The notes: a model not told the origin generated them from the sequence alone. Positions 11,434 to 23,084 are shown, counted from the first letter of the stretch. The stretch: 64,000 nucleotides of DNA from Iris pallida (GCA_029216955.1 JANAVB010033217.1:1933059-1997058); one strand, 5' to 3'. Numbers and translations: made by a program.

Positions 11434-12329
11434 TGGTATGCAGAGAGAGTTTGCTTCTCGTTCTCTCACGTCCTTCCGAAATGAATTTTTTTGCTTGAGC
11501 ACATTCTGTTGATGAGATGCTCCCGAGGGTGAAGATGCGACGCATTGTCTTCATTGATGCACTTGAAGGTGACTGTTACATCCAAAAGTCAGAGTCGAGG
11601 GCTTCTGAGGCAGGCAGAAGGTGCTTGTTGCATCCAAAGATCGGGATGCTCGAGCCTCGTCTCCGTTATACTGGAAGAGCCGCAGATCGGAATTGCGGTG
11701 CTCCGATCATCTTCCTTGGCCTTTGGAAGAGCTCCTCCTCCTGCTAGAGTGGGTGTTGCCCATTCTGGTTGGGTCGAAACTGCTCCTTTAGCCGCAGGTT
11801 GATTTGCGGTGCTCTTCTCTTCCTTGGTTTGAAGAGCTCTTCCTCAAGCTAGAGGGTTGATTGCCACCCTCGTTCTGCTCAATAAATGCTTCATTAGTCG
11901 AAGTATTTGATGGCGCATATGCTGACACTTCAAAATGCGCCTGTCTGAGACGCTGAAGGGCGGTACATAACTGAGCTGCTGAAGGGATGCACATAACTGA
12001 GGATACACATAACTGAGCTGCTGAAGAGATGCGCCTGGCTGAGATCGCATGACGGGATGCGCCTGTTTGAGAGCGCATGGCGAGATGCGCCTGTTTAAGA
12101 GTGCATGGTGGTTGCTGCGCCTAGCTGTAGATTTAGGGTCTTTTTTCTTGTAGAAATTATCCTTTGTACAGCTCTTTTTAAGACATGTAATAGACTTTTA
12201 TATGAAATAAAAATCTTCTTTTAATGTCTATATTTTCGCTTTGCTGTGCCAAGTACTTCATCTGAGCTCCCTGACGCATGTAATGTTTGGCGCATAGGAT
12301 TTCTGGTCCTGAAATTCCATGCTTCTACA

Positions 12330-13371
12330 GTGGGATTTGACGGAATTCAAATTGGTCGCGTGTGCACGACGAATTTGATGCGTATCCGTCAAAATTTACT
12401 GTATCGACCTCTGTGCAAATTCATTAATTACTTTGTGCACGCTCGTCAGATTGAGACGAAACTTACGCCAACAGGACCGTATCGTTTTTCTGGTCCTGTA
12501 TGCCAAGTTTGGTCCGATTCTGAGACAATTGATCGGATCGCCGTTTCGTGGGCCCCACGGTCCGACTCAACGAGTAATTTTGTGCACAGTCCGCCGGAAT
12601 CCAACTTCGGACATACGGTTGGGTTCGTATCGAAAAACTGGACCTGTTGACATATAGTTTGACGACTTTATAGACCATTGACTCTGGCACGATTTTCGGT
12701 ACAAAGCGGGTCCAACGGCGGACATCGTTCTTGCCCGAAATTACCGTTTTGCCCCTGGTTCCAGAATTGGACTTAAGGACAGACAAGCCTAGCTAATTTG
12801 ACTATTCTAAGAATGTTAGCAATGTCTGTTTCAGCTTTCGGAGACAATTGTGGATTTTGGACTTATTTGGCTTACCGATTGACGGTTTATTGTTGGCTCT
12901 TCGTGCAACCTCCAGGCAAGATACCTTGCCTCCCTCTACAGTTTATTTACATGCATATTTATATTATTATATAGTTTTACTAGTTGATTATTTATATGTG
13001 ATTTGTATATCATGCCTACTAGTATATATATAGCCTTGTTTATAATTAGCTTTGTAGTTCATATTGGATTGGTTTTCTCGTGTATCGTGATTGGGTCGTG
13101 TCGTGTCATCACTTGTACTTGGACTGAGTCACATCGTGTCATAGGATGAATAAGTCATAACGGAACTGCTTTACCTCCTTGTCTTGAAATCTTGAAGCTA
13201 ACCTGCGAGTCCACATCAGGGGCGAGGGTTAGTAGTTAAGCTAACCTGCGAGTCCACATTAGGGGCGAGGGTTAGTAATTAAGCTAACCTGCGAGTCCAC
13301 ATTAGGGGCGAGGGTTAGTAGTTAAGCTAACCTACGAATCCACATTAGGGGCGAGGGTTAGTAGTTAAGGT
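12330..13371 (+). repeat. Extra partial copy of LTR B right half inside the Tat element
   Basis: From GTGGG onward this segment matches 40707 to about 41690 with few differences. It includes the TTTGACGGAATTCAAATTGG block and the first units of the 43-bp array. The true right half of LTR B is at 40712-42446. This copy stops inside the 43-bp array, where a different array begins (13372). It is best explained by a duplication or unequal exchange after Tat inserted. Confidence 0.8.
13198..13371. repeat. 43-bp minisatellite (left copy)
   Basis: About four copies of a unit containing CTAACCTGCGAGTCCACAT and AGGGGCGAGGGTTAGTAG. The homologous, longer and more varied array is at 41577-41925. Confidence 0.9.
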
Positions 13372-13379
13372 AACCTGCT

Positions 13380-13590
13380 TTACACCCCGATGATGTGCCG
13401 GAACTTCACTGCTGACGCGCATGGGTTTACACCCTGATGATGCGCCGAAGCTTCTCCGCTAACGCGCATGGGTTTACACCCTGGTGATGCGTCGAAGCTC
13501 CACTGCTGACGCACATGTGTTTAGACCCTGATGATGCGCCGAAGCTTCACTGCTGATGCGCATAGGTTTAGACCCTGATGATGCGCCAGG
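13380..13590. repeat. 46-bp minisatellite with GATGCGCC/GCGCAT words
   Basis: Four to five copies of a unit built from GGGTTTACACCCTGATGATG, CGCCGAAGCTTCACTGCTGA and CGCGCAT. The repeated ATGCGCC and GCGCAT words are the same ones scattered through the Tat LTR and its leader ORF, so this array belongs to the Tat element. It leads directly into the antisense ORF. Confidence 0.85.
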
Positions 13591-16500
13591 CTCTTGACGC
13601 ACTTTGTCTTCTTAAAGTTTCTTGCCTGACTTTTGTTTTTGCTGTGTCAGTGTCGATGACTATCCCTTTGCTGAATGAAGTCCTTCTGGATGCTTCTCTT
13701 TGTCAAATGGGAGTTGACTTCGATGAGGAGGTTATTAACCCCGCAAAGGCTGCTATCATGCTAGATCAGCCTTCCGAGAGAATGCTACAAATCCAGAATC
13801 AATTGCCTATTTTCCTCCAGAGTATGATGGAGAGCGGCAAACTGGAATTTGCTGAGTCCGAGGACGTGACCTTCTTGAAACCTTCCTTTCTGTTCGGTGA
13901 CCGACTGATCTCTACCGAGGCGAAGATACTGAAGATCAAAGAGGACTGGTTCTTCTCTGCGAAGGGCATGGTTCTGTACATGCGACAACGTGAACGCCAA
14001 CTGCCGCTGACGACCTTCTACCGTTTAGCTTCCAAGAGAAGGATGTCATGGGAACTTACTCCTTCTCAAGGAGGGACAGTAGGGGGTACTCTTTCGATTG
14101 ATGTTACTTCGAATCAAAGGGATACCTTGGTCGCCTCGCGAGCCGGCCCCTCATTCAGTTGCCGAACTTTGTGTCCTGGGAGCCTTTATAGTGAAGTCCC
14201 TAATGACACCTTTGCATTTAGTGCTTCGACTTTTGCGAATCGGATGCTAACATCGAAGGTTATGTATCCGAAAGGTGGCTTTAGGGTTGAAGGTTGGTGT
14301 CACCATGTGCTGTAGTGGGACGAGTTGACCCTTTGGGTGTTATCGAAGTTCAAAGCTGAGCTTAAAGAGATCGGGCTGACAGCCGCTATCCGTGCCACAC
14401 AGGCCGGCGTGGATCTCAACAAGCATATGTTTCTTGCGCTCTTGGAAACATTCAATACCCAGACTGGCACTTTCTTTACTCCAGAGGGAGAGTTGGTACT
14501 GGCCCTCCATGAGATGTACGAGGTATCCAAGCTTCCCTGGGGCTCGGAACCGTACGAGGAATATTTCCCCTCAAACAAAGAGATCGTTGTTCTGGAAAAG
14601 AGGGACCCGGAGATGATGGCTATTTTCAAAGAGGTGGCGAGCCATCATTATCTGATATAACGGAAGGACAAAGGCAAGTCTCAGCCTCATATAACTGCTT
14701 GGAGGGATTACGTCTTCAAGCAGGATTTGGTGGACTCCTCAAAGATCCGGTTTACGACTCCGCAGGGGCTAAAACCCGCGGAAGTAACTTCCGAAATGAG
14801 CTGACTAGACGAGAGGGCTCCCCGTTCAAATGAGAGTGGCAAAGACGCGTACAGATATTTCTGGCACTGTGTGTACCGGATGTCATCCAAGGCAGTATTG
14901 ACTGCATACTTGATGATATGGCTCCGGGATTGTGTGTTCTCGGGCAGATCTGGCTCTGTGGAGAGGGTACATCGGAACCTCATTTTGCCAGCAGTGAAAT
15001 TGGTTTTTGGTCATCCTTTGGCTCTCATTCCCGCAATGGTGTGTTACCTGTTGCGGGGTTTGAGGACTTTTTCTGATGATGTGATCCATGGGAGAGGTAG
15101 GAATGACAACTTTCCCCGGGCCGAGCTACCATTCCATTATCTGATGGGATGGTTGATTCTGCATCACCCGAACGTGATGAGTCCAGGTCCTGAAGAGGAC
15201 CACGTTGAAGGTGACGCCTTTATCCGCCGCTTCTATAAGAGGAAGTGGTTGCACACCGACGTCCCCGTCTGCAGAAGATTCTTGTCTTATCTTCAGGGGT
15301 GGGAGATCGTCAAGGTCAGTCCCATCTTCAAAGATTTCGAGGCTGACCAAGATTTGGAAGACTCTGGTAAGGATGCGATCACTCTGCTGAAATGGGGATT
15401 TCGTTGGTTGCAGAGTATTCGGCCTTTCCACTTGGTCTACCGCAACCAAAATAGGTGTTATCTGGAGCCATATCTGCCAAGCCGGTTTGCTCGACAGTTT
15501 GGTTACACCCAGTTAATGTTACGGAACCCCAGTAGCAGTCTGTGGTTTGCTGGGAGTTTACTGGATGGAGCCCGGGGTTGGCAATATTACAATGTCGGGT
15601 GCACTGGTGTTCGTTTCAATACGCCAGTTCGCAACCCTCGGCCAAAGATCCTGTATTCGGCCGTTAAGCTGTATTGCACCATGAATACTGTGCCTCCTGA
15701 TTATGATAGGGAGACCAGTTTCATCATTGGAACTCAGCTAGAGGCTACGAAGAACATATTGGTGGCGGCTCGGTCATATCGTCCACCAGAGTTGGCAGGA
15801 TATCGGGCTGCTGCTGTAGTATCAACGAGAGGTATTCGGGAAGATCCCCCTGTTGGGAAGAGGCGAGCTGACGCAGAAGTCGGTTTGTCTGTACCGAAAA
15901 GGCCGAGAAAAATGACGACTCCAAAGGCTACAGGAGTACCGCCTGTAACGCGATGGAATCAGCTCCTGTTGGGGTAAAGACATCTTCCATGATCTGACTC
16001 CCTCTGTCATCATTTTTTTTGTGACATATGTTTTCATTTTGTAGGAACCGTCGAAGAAGAAGACCCGGGTTTCAAAACCGGGCATCAGCAAACCAAAGGA
16101 GGTGGCAAGCTCTTCTGATGAGCGCATTCCTCTGATTGTAATATCTCCCGTGGAGAAGAAATCTGACGATGTCGTTCCGGCGGAGATTTCAGTATCTCCA
16201 GATTATGTTGGAAGGGAAGCTGAGGTTGAAGCAGTTCCCGAGATGGTGCAAGCCGCCGTGGGGGCCTTGGACATTGAGGGTCCAATAGAGACGGGGCTTC
16301 GAGATGAGAAAGTGGAGTGGAGTTCGTCATCTTCAGTTGACGTTCCTCCAGAGATGCGCGAGTCTGTTACGGGGACAACAGACGTGATTGAAATGGGGGA
16401 GAGGGTTGATTCCCCTCCTTGTCATGATGAGGGGAGGTCGACTGCTGCGTTGCCGAGCCCTACCCCAGGTTCATCAGCGGAGGCTGAGCTGGCTTCCGAC

Positions 16501-17675
16501 CGGGAGGCAGCAACAGATTCTATCCCTGTAGAGGGATTTGATGAGGAGGGAGAGACTCGTCTGCCGACCCCGACCCCAGAGGACGTGCCCCGTCAGGAAA
16601 CGGGAGCTGATCCCGCTAGCTTGCTAGAGGAAGGCCATGTGCTGGTTACAGGTCGTGCCTCGGTGGAGGAGGCAACTCCGGATCTTGATAGTCTCCTTGA
16701 TACGGAAAGGGCAAGGGTTTGCCGGTGCAGGAGCCCTCTGTTGTTTCTTCGATTTGGGGGACGATATCGACACCCCCACCCAACTCCTTCTGCTCTCTTG
16801 GCATCTCGAGCTAGTAGCGGAATTCAAGTACCTGGTGCGGGAGGGTCTGTTGAGGTCAACGTTCCAGCCTCGCAGATTGAGGTCGGCGGGTCCTCTTCAG
16901 GTCCGCCATCCAGGGCAGCTCCTCTAACTCCTGCCATGACACCACAATACTGGCGGATGCGGATGAGTACGTAAAATTCATCGTTGAAGCAGTGTACAAG
17001 ATGCTGCAGAAGGGTGTATCGACAGTGATGAACGCCAATGGGAGTTTCGCGAAGGTAAAATCCATGGCGCTTCCCCACATCGGTTTGATACGTCTCCACC
17101 AGGGCCATGATCATATGGCTGATATTCTGGAGGCCTCGGTAGCCGAGCTGGACCAGCTGCTTTCCGAGTTTCAGTACATCCAGCGAAATGATCTCTCCGC
17201 CCTGATAGACGCGAAAAATGAGAAGTTGATTACTGAGACTGAGTCCTCTTATCAGGCCACCGTGGGCGTCTGGGAACGCGAGGTGGCTGAAACTGAGGCT
17301 GCGGTGGAGAGGTTGTCTCAGTCCAAACAAGAGAAGGTGGAGTTGCGAGCTGCGTTGGGCGCTAGTATAGCGGAGGTTGATGCCAAGGTTCGCCTCCTTG
17401 AAGACCAGTGGGCCCAACTTTTGTTAGATGCTGAGCGAGTCCAGGCTGAACATGTAGCATCTAAGGAGGAGGAAGCAGCTTTCACCCGCCGGGCTCTTAC
17501 CCTGGCTCACCAGCGGCAACAGTTGGACGAGAAGCATGAGGATGACACTTCTTCTAAGGCCATAGAAGCGATGCGTCAAGAAACCGAACGCCGGGTCCTG
17601 GCGACCGTAGAGACTCGGGCGGCAGACTTGAAGCGTCGGATTGAAGAGCTTTCGGCCAACCCCGGGGATGTTTAG
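13578..17675 (+). pseudogene. Antisense ORF of the Tat element: plant mobile domain protein with C-terminal coiled coil
   Basis: One reading frame runs 13578-15977 with in-frame stops at 14313 (TAG), 14658 (TAA) and about 14802 (TGA). An intron-like gap (about 15974-16044, GTAAAG...TTTTGTAG) then leads to a charged, proline/serine-rich exon (16045-16974). A final segment (16992-17675) is a glutamate/alanine-rich coiled coil. Motifs such as ETFNTQTGTFFTPEGE, LPFHYLMGWL and EPYLPSRFARQFGYTQ fit the plant mobile domain (PMD) family, found in host MAIL/MAIN proteins and in transposons. Tat-lineage elements are known to carry extra ORFs, some antisense, between pol and the 3' LTR. The first in-frame ATG is at 13578, but MTIPLLNEV slightly downstream is an equally good start. 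A frameshift lies near 16720-16990. Function is unknown. Confidence 0.75.
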
Positions 17676-17729
17676 GGATTGTAGTCTCTTCTTTTTTTTG
17701 TGTAATTTACAACTCTTGCTGGGGGTGTA

Positions 17730-20294
17730 TGTCACGACCCCCACCCACCGTGAGGGTACGAGTACGTAACAGCGCCCAGCCTACGCCGCAGTGTCGGCGG
17801 TAGAACGCTGTTCTAGGTCATGAACTATAACTACATAACATGAAATATACTCTCCAAAAGGAGGCCAACACAGAGGTACAACTCAATCACGATCTAGAGA
17901 TAGAATATGGCACGATAAAATAGATAAGAAAAATCCTCAACTGAGGTACAACAGAATAAAATAACAAAGTCTCATCATCTCTTAAATATACAACTCTGAA
18001 AATAAAGACAACGGCTAAACATGAAAAGAAGGAACAGTCTAAGCTATCTACACTATACAAGGTATCATCCTGAGCAGCTGCCTGAACCTCCCCAGGGGTC
18101 CAGGTCGCGAGTGTCAACTAGGCAAGCTCCAAGTAAGGGTGCAGGGTTCCTCATCATCCTCTGTAAAATTTCAACAGGTCCAGTCAGGACGGAAGCGAGC
18201 ACAAAACATCTTACGCAGTTCACATCATGTTAGGAAATATAAAGCATGCAATAGAGTAAGGTACATGAAACACTGAAAGAAGAATGTATATAAAAACAGC
18301 AGAGATTTGATAATGGGGAAATATCTATATATGATAAGTAAGAACTGTAAGCAACATGTGATTTAGAGCATAATATGGTTATTTAAATGGGTTAGGTTAT
18401 ACAATAAAATGGGACTCCTTTGTACGTGGGTGTACAATGGACATATACAATTTCTTATATAATAGGATTGATCACATAACCATTTCTACTCTCCCTCCCC
18501 AATCAATACACAAGGATCCAATTCAGTTACGTTACCTTATACAATGGCTTGTACAATGGCTTGTACAATGGCTCAATGTGATAATGAGAGTACAATATGC
18601 ACAATAAGTGTACAATGATAAAGGTATTCAATTAATACAATGTGTAAGTAAAACGCACATCACAATATGTATTTAGTGAATACGAGGAGATAACATCTCA
18701 GAAGAAGATCCATATAGTACTAATCCGTGTTAACGATCGTGTCAGCATCAAGTACAGTAATCTAGAGCAAGAATGTAAATCCAGACAAGTATGAAACGGT
18801 CAGAGAATGTACTCGCCTAATCTCCTGAATGTCTGAAAAGAATATACTGTCCGAGGAGTGGTGTCTGTCTCCTATAGAACATTACAAGTCACAACAAGTC
18901 TAAAATAAGGAAATAGACTGCTACAATGCATCTACATGAAGTTTGGGGTCAATTTAGGCTAAAGTCAACCTTTGGTCAACTCTAGTCAACCCTAGCAGTC
19001 AAACTAGGTCAATTCTAGTCTAATTTAGTCAAACTAGGTCAAATGAGGTTAAACTAGGTCAAACTAGTCTAGGTTGGTCAAACCTAGGCTTAACAAGTCA
19101 ATCTAGGTCAACTAACCAAATACCATACAAATCACACTAGTCTGGTGATACACAATTGTATCCACACCACATGCCATAGGCTATCCTACCTAGTCCATGA
19201 GTCAAATCACATATAGGCCAATACCCATTACCATATTAGGCTATATACACATATATATCTACATTTTTGTTCAAACACAATTTGAAATTAGTAACATTTA
19301 TTTCTAAGAAGCATTTCATCGAACACATGCACCCTAACACTGATTTGTGTCCGATACGGACACGAAATGGACACAATATCTAGCAAAGCCTATTCCTACA
19401 GAGAGAGGACACCTAGGACTTCCTATCCATGCAAAGAAATCAAAATTTGGTGGACCTATAGGTTTGAAATGGCTCAAAAAGCCCCAAAGTGAGTTGTTCC
19501 TCAAGCTACCCAAACTCTTCCAAATTGCACCTTCCCTGAAATTTCTCACCATAGCCATCAAAAACACAGAGATTAGAATCTATTGCAAGAAATTAGGAAG
19601 AAAAAGGAGTAGAAATGGAGGAGTTATGGATTGGGGAAGAAAGGGTTTTACCTCTATTTTCAACTTGCTATTTTTTCTAAGGAGGCTAGCCCTAAGTTTG
19701 AGGAGACATTAAATAGGAGTGTGGATCCCTAGGTGGCTGGTCATAAATGCTAGGGTTAGGGTTTAGTTGGGTTTAATGGGCCATGGGCTTCTTGGCTAGT
19801 TTCAAGTCTCTCTACCAAAAGGCCCCTTTGCTATATCAATTTATCACCAACTAAAACCTCTAATTAGATAACTAGGAGAATATTCTAGTCATGACTAAAA
19901 TCACCAAGTCCAACTTAGCTTATTGGTTAAGTCTAACTTCTAGGTTAGGCCCAATCTAGACCTAAGACTAACATAGCACATAGCAATATTTAATTAATAT
20001 TAAATTCACACAAATTCCCATAAATCATAATAAATTCAAATAAATCCTAAAATTACCAAAATACCCTCTAGGCTAAAATGTACTAATTAAACATCCTAAT
20101 CACATGGCTAGGCTCTAGGTCAACAGTCTCCAAGGTTACACTAGCCAAACACCAAAATCGTAAGTCATGATTTTTAAATAGTTTTAAAATGATTAAAAAT
20201 CACCAAAAATCATATCATGATTTAAATATCAATAAATAATAATCATAATTACAAAATTTCAAAATTACCCTCATCTGGAAAACTGGGTGTTACA
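17730..20294 (-). mobile_element. Solo LTR, gypsy-type family 3
   Basis: Plus-strand ends are TGTCACGACCCCCACCC and ...AAACTGGGTGTTACA (2565 bp), flanked by GTGTA on both sides (17725-17729, 20295-20299). Sense is the minus strand (TGTAACACCCAG...GGTCGTGACA), judged from the terminal hairpin and GTCGTGACA end it shares with family 1. It inserted into the 3' untranslated region of the antisense ORF, 55 bases after its stop. No protein-coding content is recognised; a 121-codon plus-strand ORF at 19347-19712 is antisense and featureless. Confidence 0.9.
18949..19104 (-). promoter_or_regulatory. Cluster of 12 W-box motifs in solo LTR
   Basis: GTCAA occurs 12 times in about 160 bases, each preceded by A or G. 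On the minus (sense) strand every one is TTGACC or TTGACT, the WRKY-factor W-box. The surrounding unit is a degenerate 15-mer, roughly CTAGTTTGACCTAGT. The cluster lies about 1.2-1.35 kb from the LTR 5' end. Confidence 0.6.
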
Positions 20295-20313
20295 GTGTAA
20301 TCCTTTATTTTTG

Positions 20314-20319
20314 AATAAA
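20314..20319 (+). terminator. Candidate polyadenylation signal for the antisense ORF
   Basis: AATAAA occurs in TTTTTGAATAAAGAATACAG. With the 2.6-kb solo LTR removed it would lie about 90 bases after the antisense ORF stop, an appropriate distance. A T-rich stretch with TTTTTGTGG follows. Confidence 0.45.
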
Positions 20320-20439
20320 GAATACAGAGTTTTTGTGGTGTGTTCATTTTTGCTGTCATGAACTTGATGATTTGTGTGGACCTATTATCTTTTACGCATC
20401 TTGATTTTTAGGTACAGATAATAAGTTCGAGAGAACCGA

Positions 20440-20753
20440 CATGGTTGCTCAGAGGTGATGTGGACGTGGCAAATATGGGATTCAAATGATGGAATCTTCC
20501 TACTCAGAGGTGTTATGGACGTGGTAGGAATGACTCTGGGGGGATACGCAGAACTACTCAGAGGTAATATGGACGTGAAAGTTCTGCGATCAATGCACGG
20601 CAACGCAGGGGTTGTCTGTACGGGATGTTTACTCAGAGGTAATGTGGACGTGGTAAACATGATGGGTAGCGTAGTCTTACGGAGCGTAAGATTCTGCTTT
20701 GTAGGGTGTAGGAGAATAACTCAGAGGTAATATAGACATGGTTGTCCTTCTAC
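20440..20753. repeat. Array of five hairpins with conserved loop and covarying stems
   Basis: The core CTCAGAGGTRATRTGGACG(TGG) occurs five times, starting at 20448, 20503, 20557, 20632 and 20720. It is flanked by different but complementary arms: CATGGTTG/CAAATATG (20440-20477), TTCCTA/TAGGAA (20497-20530), CGCAGAACT/AGTTCTGCG (20547-20588), ATGTTTA/TAAACAT (20625-20660) and GTAGGAGAATAA/TTGTCCTTCTAC (20708-20753, with G-U pairs). Small hairpins without the core lie between some units (GATTC/GAATC at 20479-20496, TCTTAC/GTAAGA at 20675-20691). The array lies between the convergent 3' ends of the antisense ORF and pol, so it could be in the 3' region of either transcript. Confidence 0.8.
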
Positions 20754-20888
20754 TGGAGGATAGAATGCCATGGAACAGCTGGGTTCCGGAAGCTAAGGTT
20801 TTGTGGAAGGGAATTGTATGTGAGCCCCGATGATTGGGTCCACAGACTTCCTTGTTGGGTGAAGATAGAAGTACATGTCTGAAGGATG

Positions 20889-21107
20889 TCAAGAGTAGTA
20901 CTTCTTTAGGAACTTGTCGTTGATGGGCATCATGAACAAGTCCCCATTGGGTTTGGCGAGGCGGTAAGCACCGTTTGAGTATATCGTCTCTATGATGAAA
21001 GGTCCCACCCACTTGGGCTCGAACTTTCCTGGTATCTTGTGAGTCAACACCATCGGCCTCCTGACTGCCAGAACCAGGTTGCCTACTTGGAAAGTCCTCT
21101 GCTTGAC
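20889..21107 (-). pseudogene. Tat integrase C-terminal segment, separated by a nested insertion
   Basis: Minus-strand frame: VKQRTFQVGNLVLAVRRP, then PGKFEPKWVGPF, then a region ending FMMPINDKFLKKYYS and a TGA stop at 20889-20891. This is the chromatin/DNA-binding C-terminus and normal polyprotein end of Tat-lineage integrase. It continues directly from 30340 once the 21108-30334 element and one TTGAC copy are removed (NKKV then KQRTF). The frame is intact within the segment. Confidence 0.85.
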
Positions 21108-22710
21108 TGTAACGCCCCAGTCCCAAAATACGTAGGACTAGAAACGTAGACATGCTAGCTGTATTCATACGGAGTACGTAGGTCTCGTATGAATACATAA
21201 GCTGTAAAATGGAGTAATCCAAGACAAACTAAATCTCATCCACAATGAAAAGAATAATAATATATATCAACTCGAATATTTATGATACAATCGTTGGGCG
21301 GAGACAAAGTCCACTACCAACTATCCCAATGAAAGAAATGTACAAGAAATCGAGCAATAAAAATGGCAAGACGAACCAAGCGCAATCGTCTTTGAAAGAA
21401 TGGAGAAGACCACGGCCTTGGCTAGAATACCTGCGGAAGACATGAACACACACTTGGGGAAAAACTAGGTCCTCAGACGGACGTAGTAAGATACATAAAG
21501 AACAAGCTAATATGAACTGTCAGAATAAAATAATATATAAATGACTATCTTAGACATAAATATGCAAAGGAGATTCTAACCGCCTATTGTGCAATTTAGA
21601 GGACAACTTTCATGCACATGGGTAGGATTTTAGGCTATGTGTACGTAACTGGCATCCAGTCATCTGTATCCGGCCGTAACGTCCAAAACGTCAGAGGGTA
21701 TCTGCAAATATATCGCCACAGTTCCATCCGGAGACTGTGGTTTACCTGTTTGGCTTCCCATACGCACTAGCGACTGTCCTTCCCCAATATTTCCTGCACT
21801 GTTCAAGTCATGTCCATGGCTCGTCCAGTTTTCTAACTGCTTGAGTCTCTAAACCCTAGTCATAGCAGTTACGAATATCTACCATCACACGACATTAAAG
21901 ATAGCTAGTCAATAAGTCGTGCCCCTAGCAACATGTCTCAAACCGTGTAGTGTGAGTGTCACAGCCAAAGGAGATATAAGGATATCCCCCAACAAGAAGG
22001 TAGTCCGCTAACACTAAGTCAACATGCATAGAATAAAGTAACGACTAATAAAGTCGCTTGCACCCAAGTATGGCTTGGACGCGCAGTTTATAACAAAGGG
22101 AAACTAACAATATGAAATAAAATAAATAATACAAAAAATAAATAATTTGACAGTTAATTAGCAAGGTATACTTGCCCGGGGGTCGCCTGGTGTGGTGCTA
22201 TAATCATGGTGGCATAACATATGCCTTCGGTGATACAACTACGCAAGGGAGCCTCTGTTGATGAGACGGAGTATTCCATCGGGTCCAGAACGGTCAACTT
22301 AGTTAGGTTTGACATAATGAAGTGCAGAATTAGAGATGAATTAGAAATGTCGGGATTAGTCATGGGATGGAAGAAAATCGAAGAAGTTGATTAAATAATA
22401 TATACACGATTTTTAGGAAATCATTTATAATACTAAAATATTGTTAGTCAAAATATACTCTTAAATAAATGCTTGAAAAGTCAAAAGTCATTTTAGGCTC
22501 AAAACAAATTTTGGTCTTGTTCAAACTAATATAATAAATATTTAAGGGATTCTAAAACCATATTTTAGATTATAGGCCAAGCCAATTATAATAATAATAT
22601 AAATAGGTATATATATTTTTAGAAGAAAATTTTGAAAAGCTGATTATACCTAATTATACAAAAATCAATTTTAATAATAACTAATAATAACTCTAATCTT
22701 AGTCACTAAA

Positions 22711-22714
<4 letters not shown>

Positions 22715-22742
<28 letters not shown>

Positions 22743-22826
22743 GCAATAAAATATTAAGGACCACATTCAATATTGCAGTTAGTAATAATAATAATAATAC
22801 AATCATAATAATATGTAAACTGATAA

Positions 22827-22863
<37 letters not shown>

Positions 22864-22873
22864 TTATGTACAC

Positions 22874-22912
<39 letters not shown>

Positions 22913-22940
22913 TAAATAATAATAATAATAATATCACTAA
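22715..22940. repeat. TAA/ATT trinucleotide tract in family 2 3' LTR
   Basis: Several (AATAAT)n blocks. The homologous tract in the other LTR (27935-28085) is visibly shorter, so this is the main length difference between the two LTRs. Confidence 0.9.
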
Positions 22941-23084
22941 TAAATAACAGATAAAAAGAAAGAAAAAGAAATAATAATAAAAAAATATAGGATGTACACT
23001 GCACTCCTTCGAAGGGAGCACACATACATCAAAAAAAACAATAAATAAAAAAAAGAAACCAAAGAAGCTGAAGAAGAAGGAGAG

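Larger units (their letters stand above)
10140..12329 (-). mobile_element. Tat-lineage LTR, left copy
   Basis: Plus-strand ends are TGCTTGCCATTAAAATC and ...ATGCTTCTACA (2190 bp). On the minus strand it therefore starts TGTAGAAGCATGG and ends GGCAAGCA. GTGGG flanks it on both sides (10135-10139, 12330-12334), so locally it looks like a solo LTR. It matches 38515-40706, the LTR next to the Tat primer-binding site. About 21 copies of GCGCAT/ATGCGC are scattered through it. Because LTR B sequence, not a polypurine tract, lies on its right, it is not in the normal 3'-LTR configuration. Confidence 0.8.

Noticed and set aside
12330..13371. This segment as a true part of the Tat LTR (3.2-kb LTR)
   Set aside because: GTGGG lies exactly at both borders of the 2.19-kb LTR, and the right copy of the segment completes LTR B up to its own TSD.
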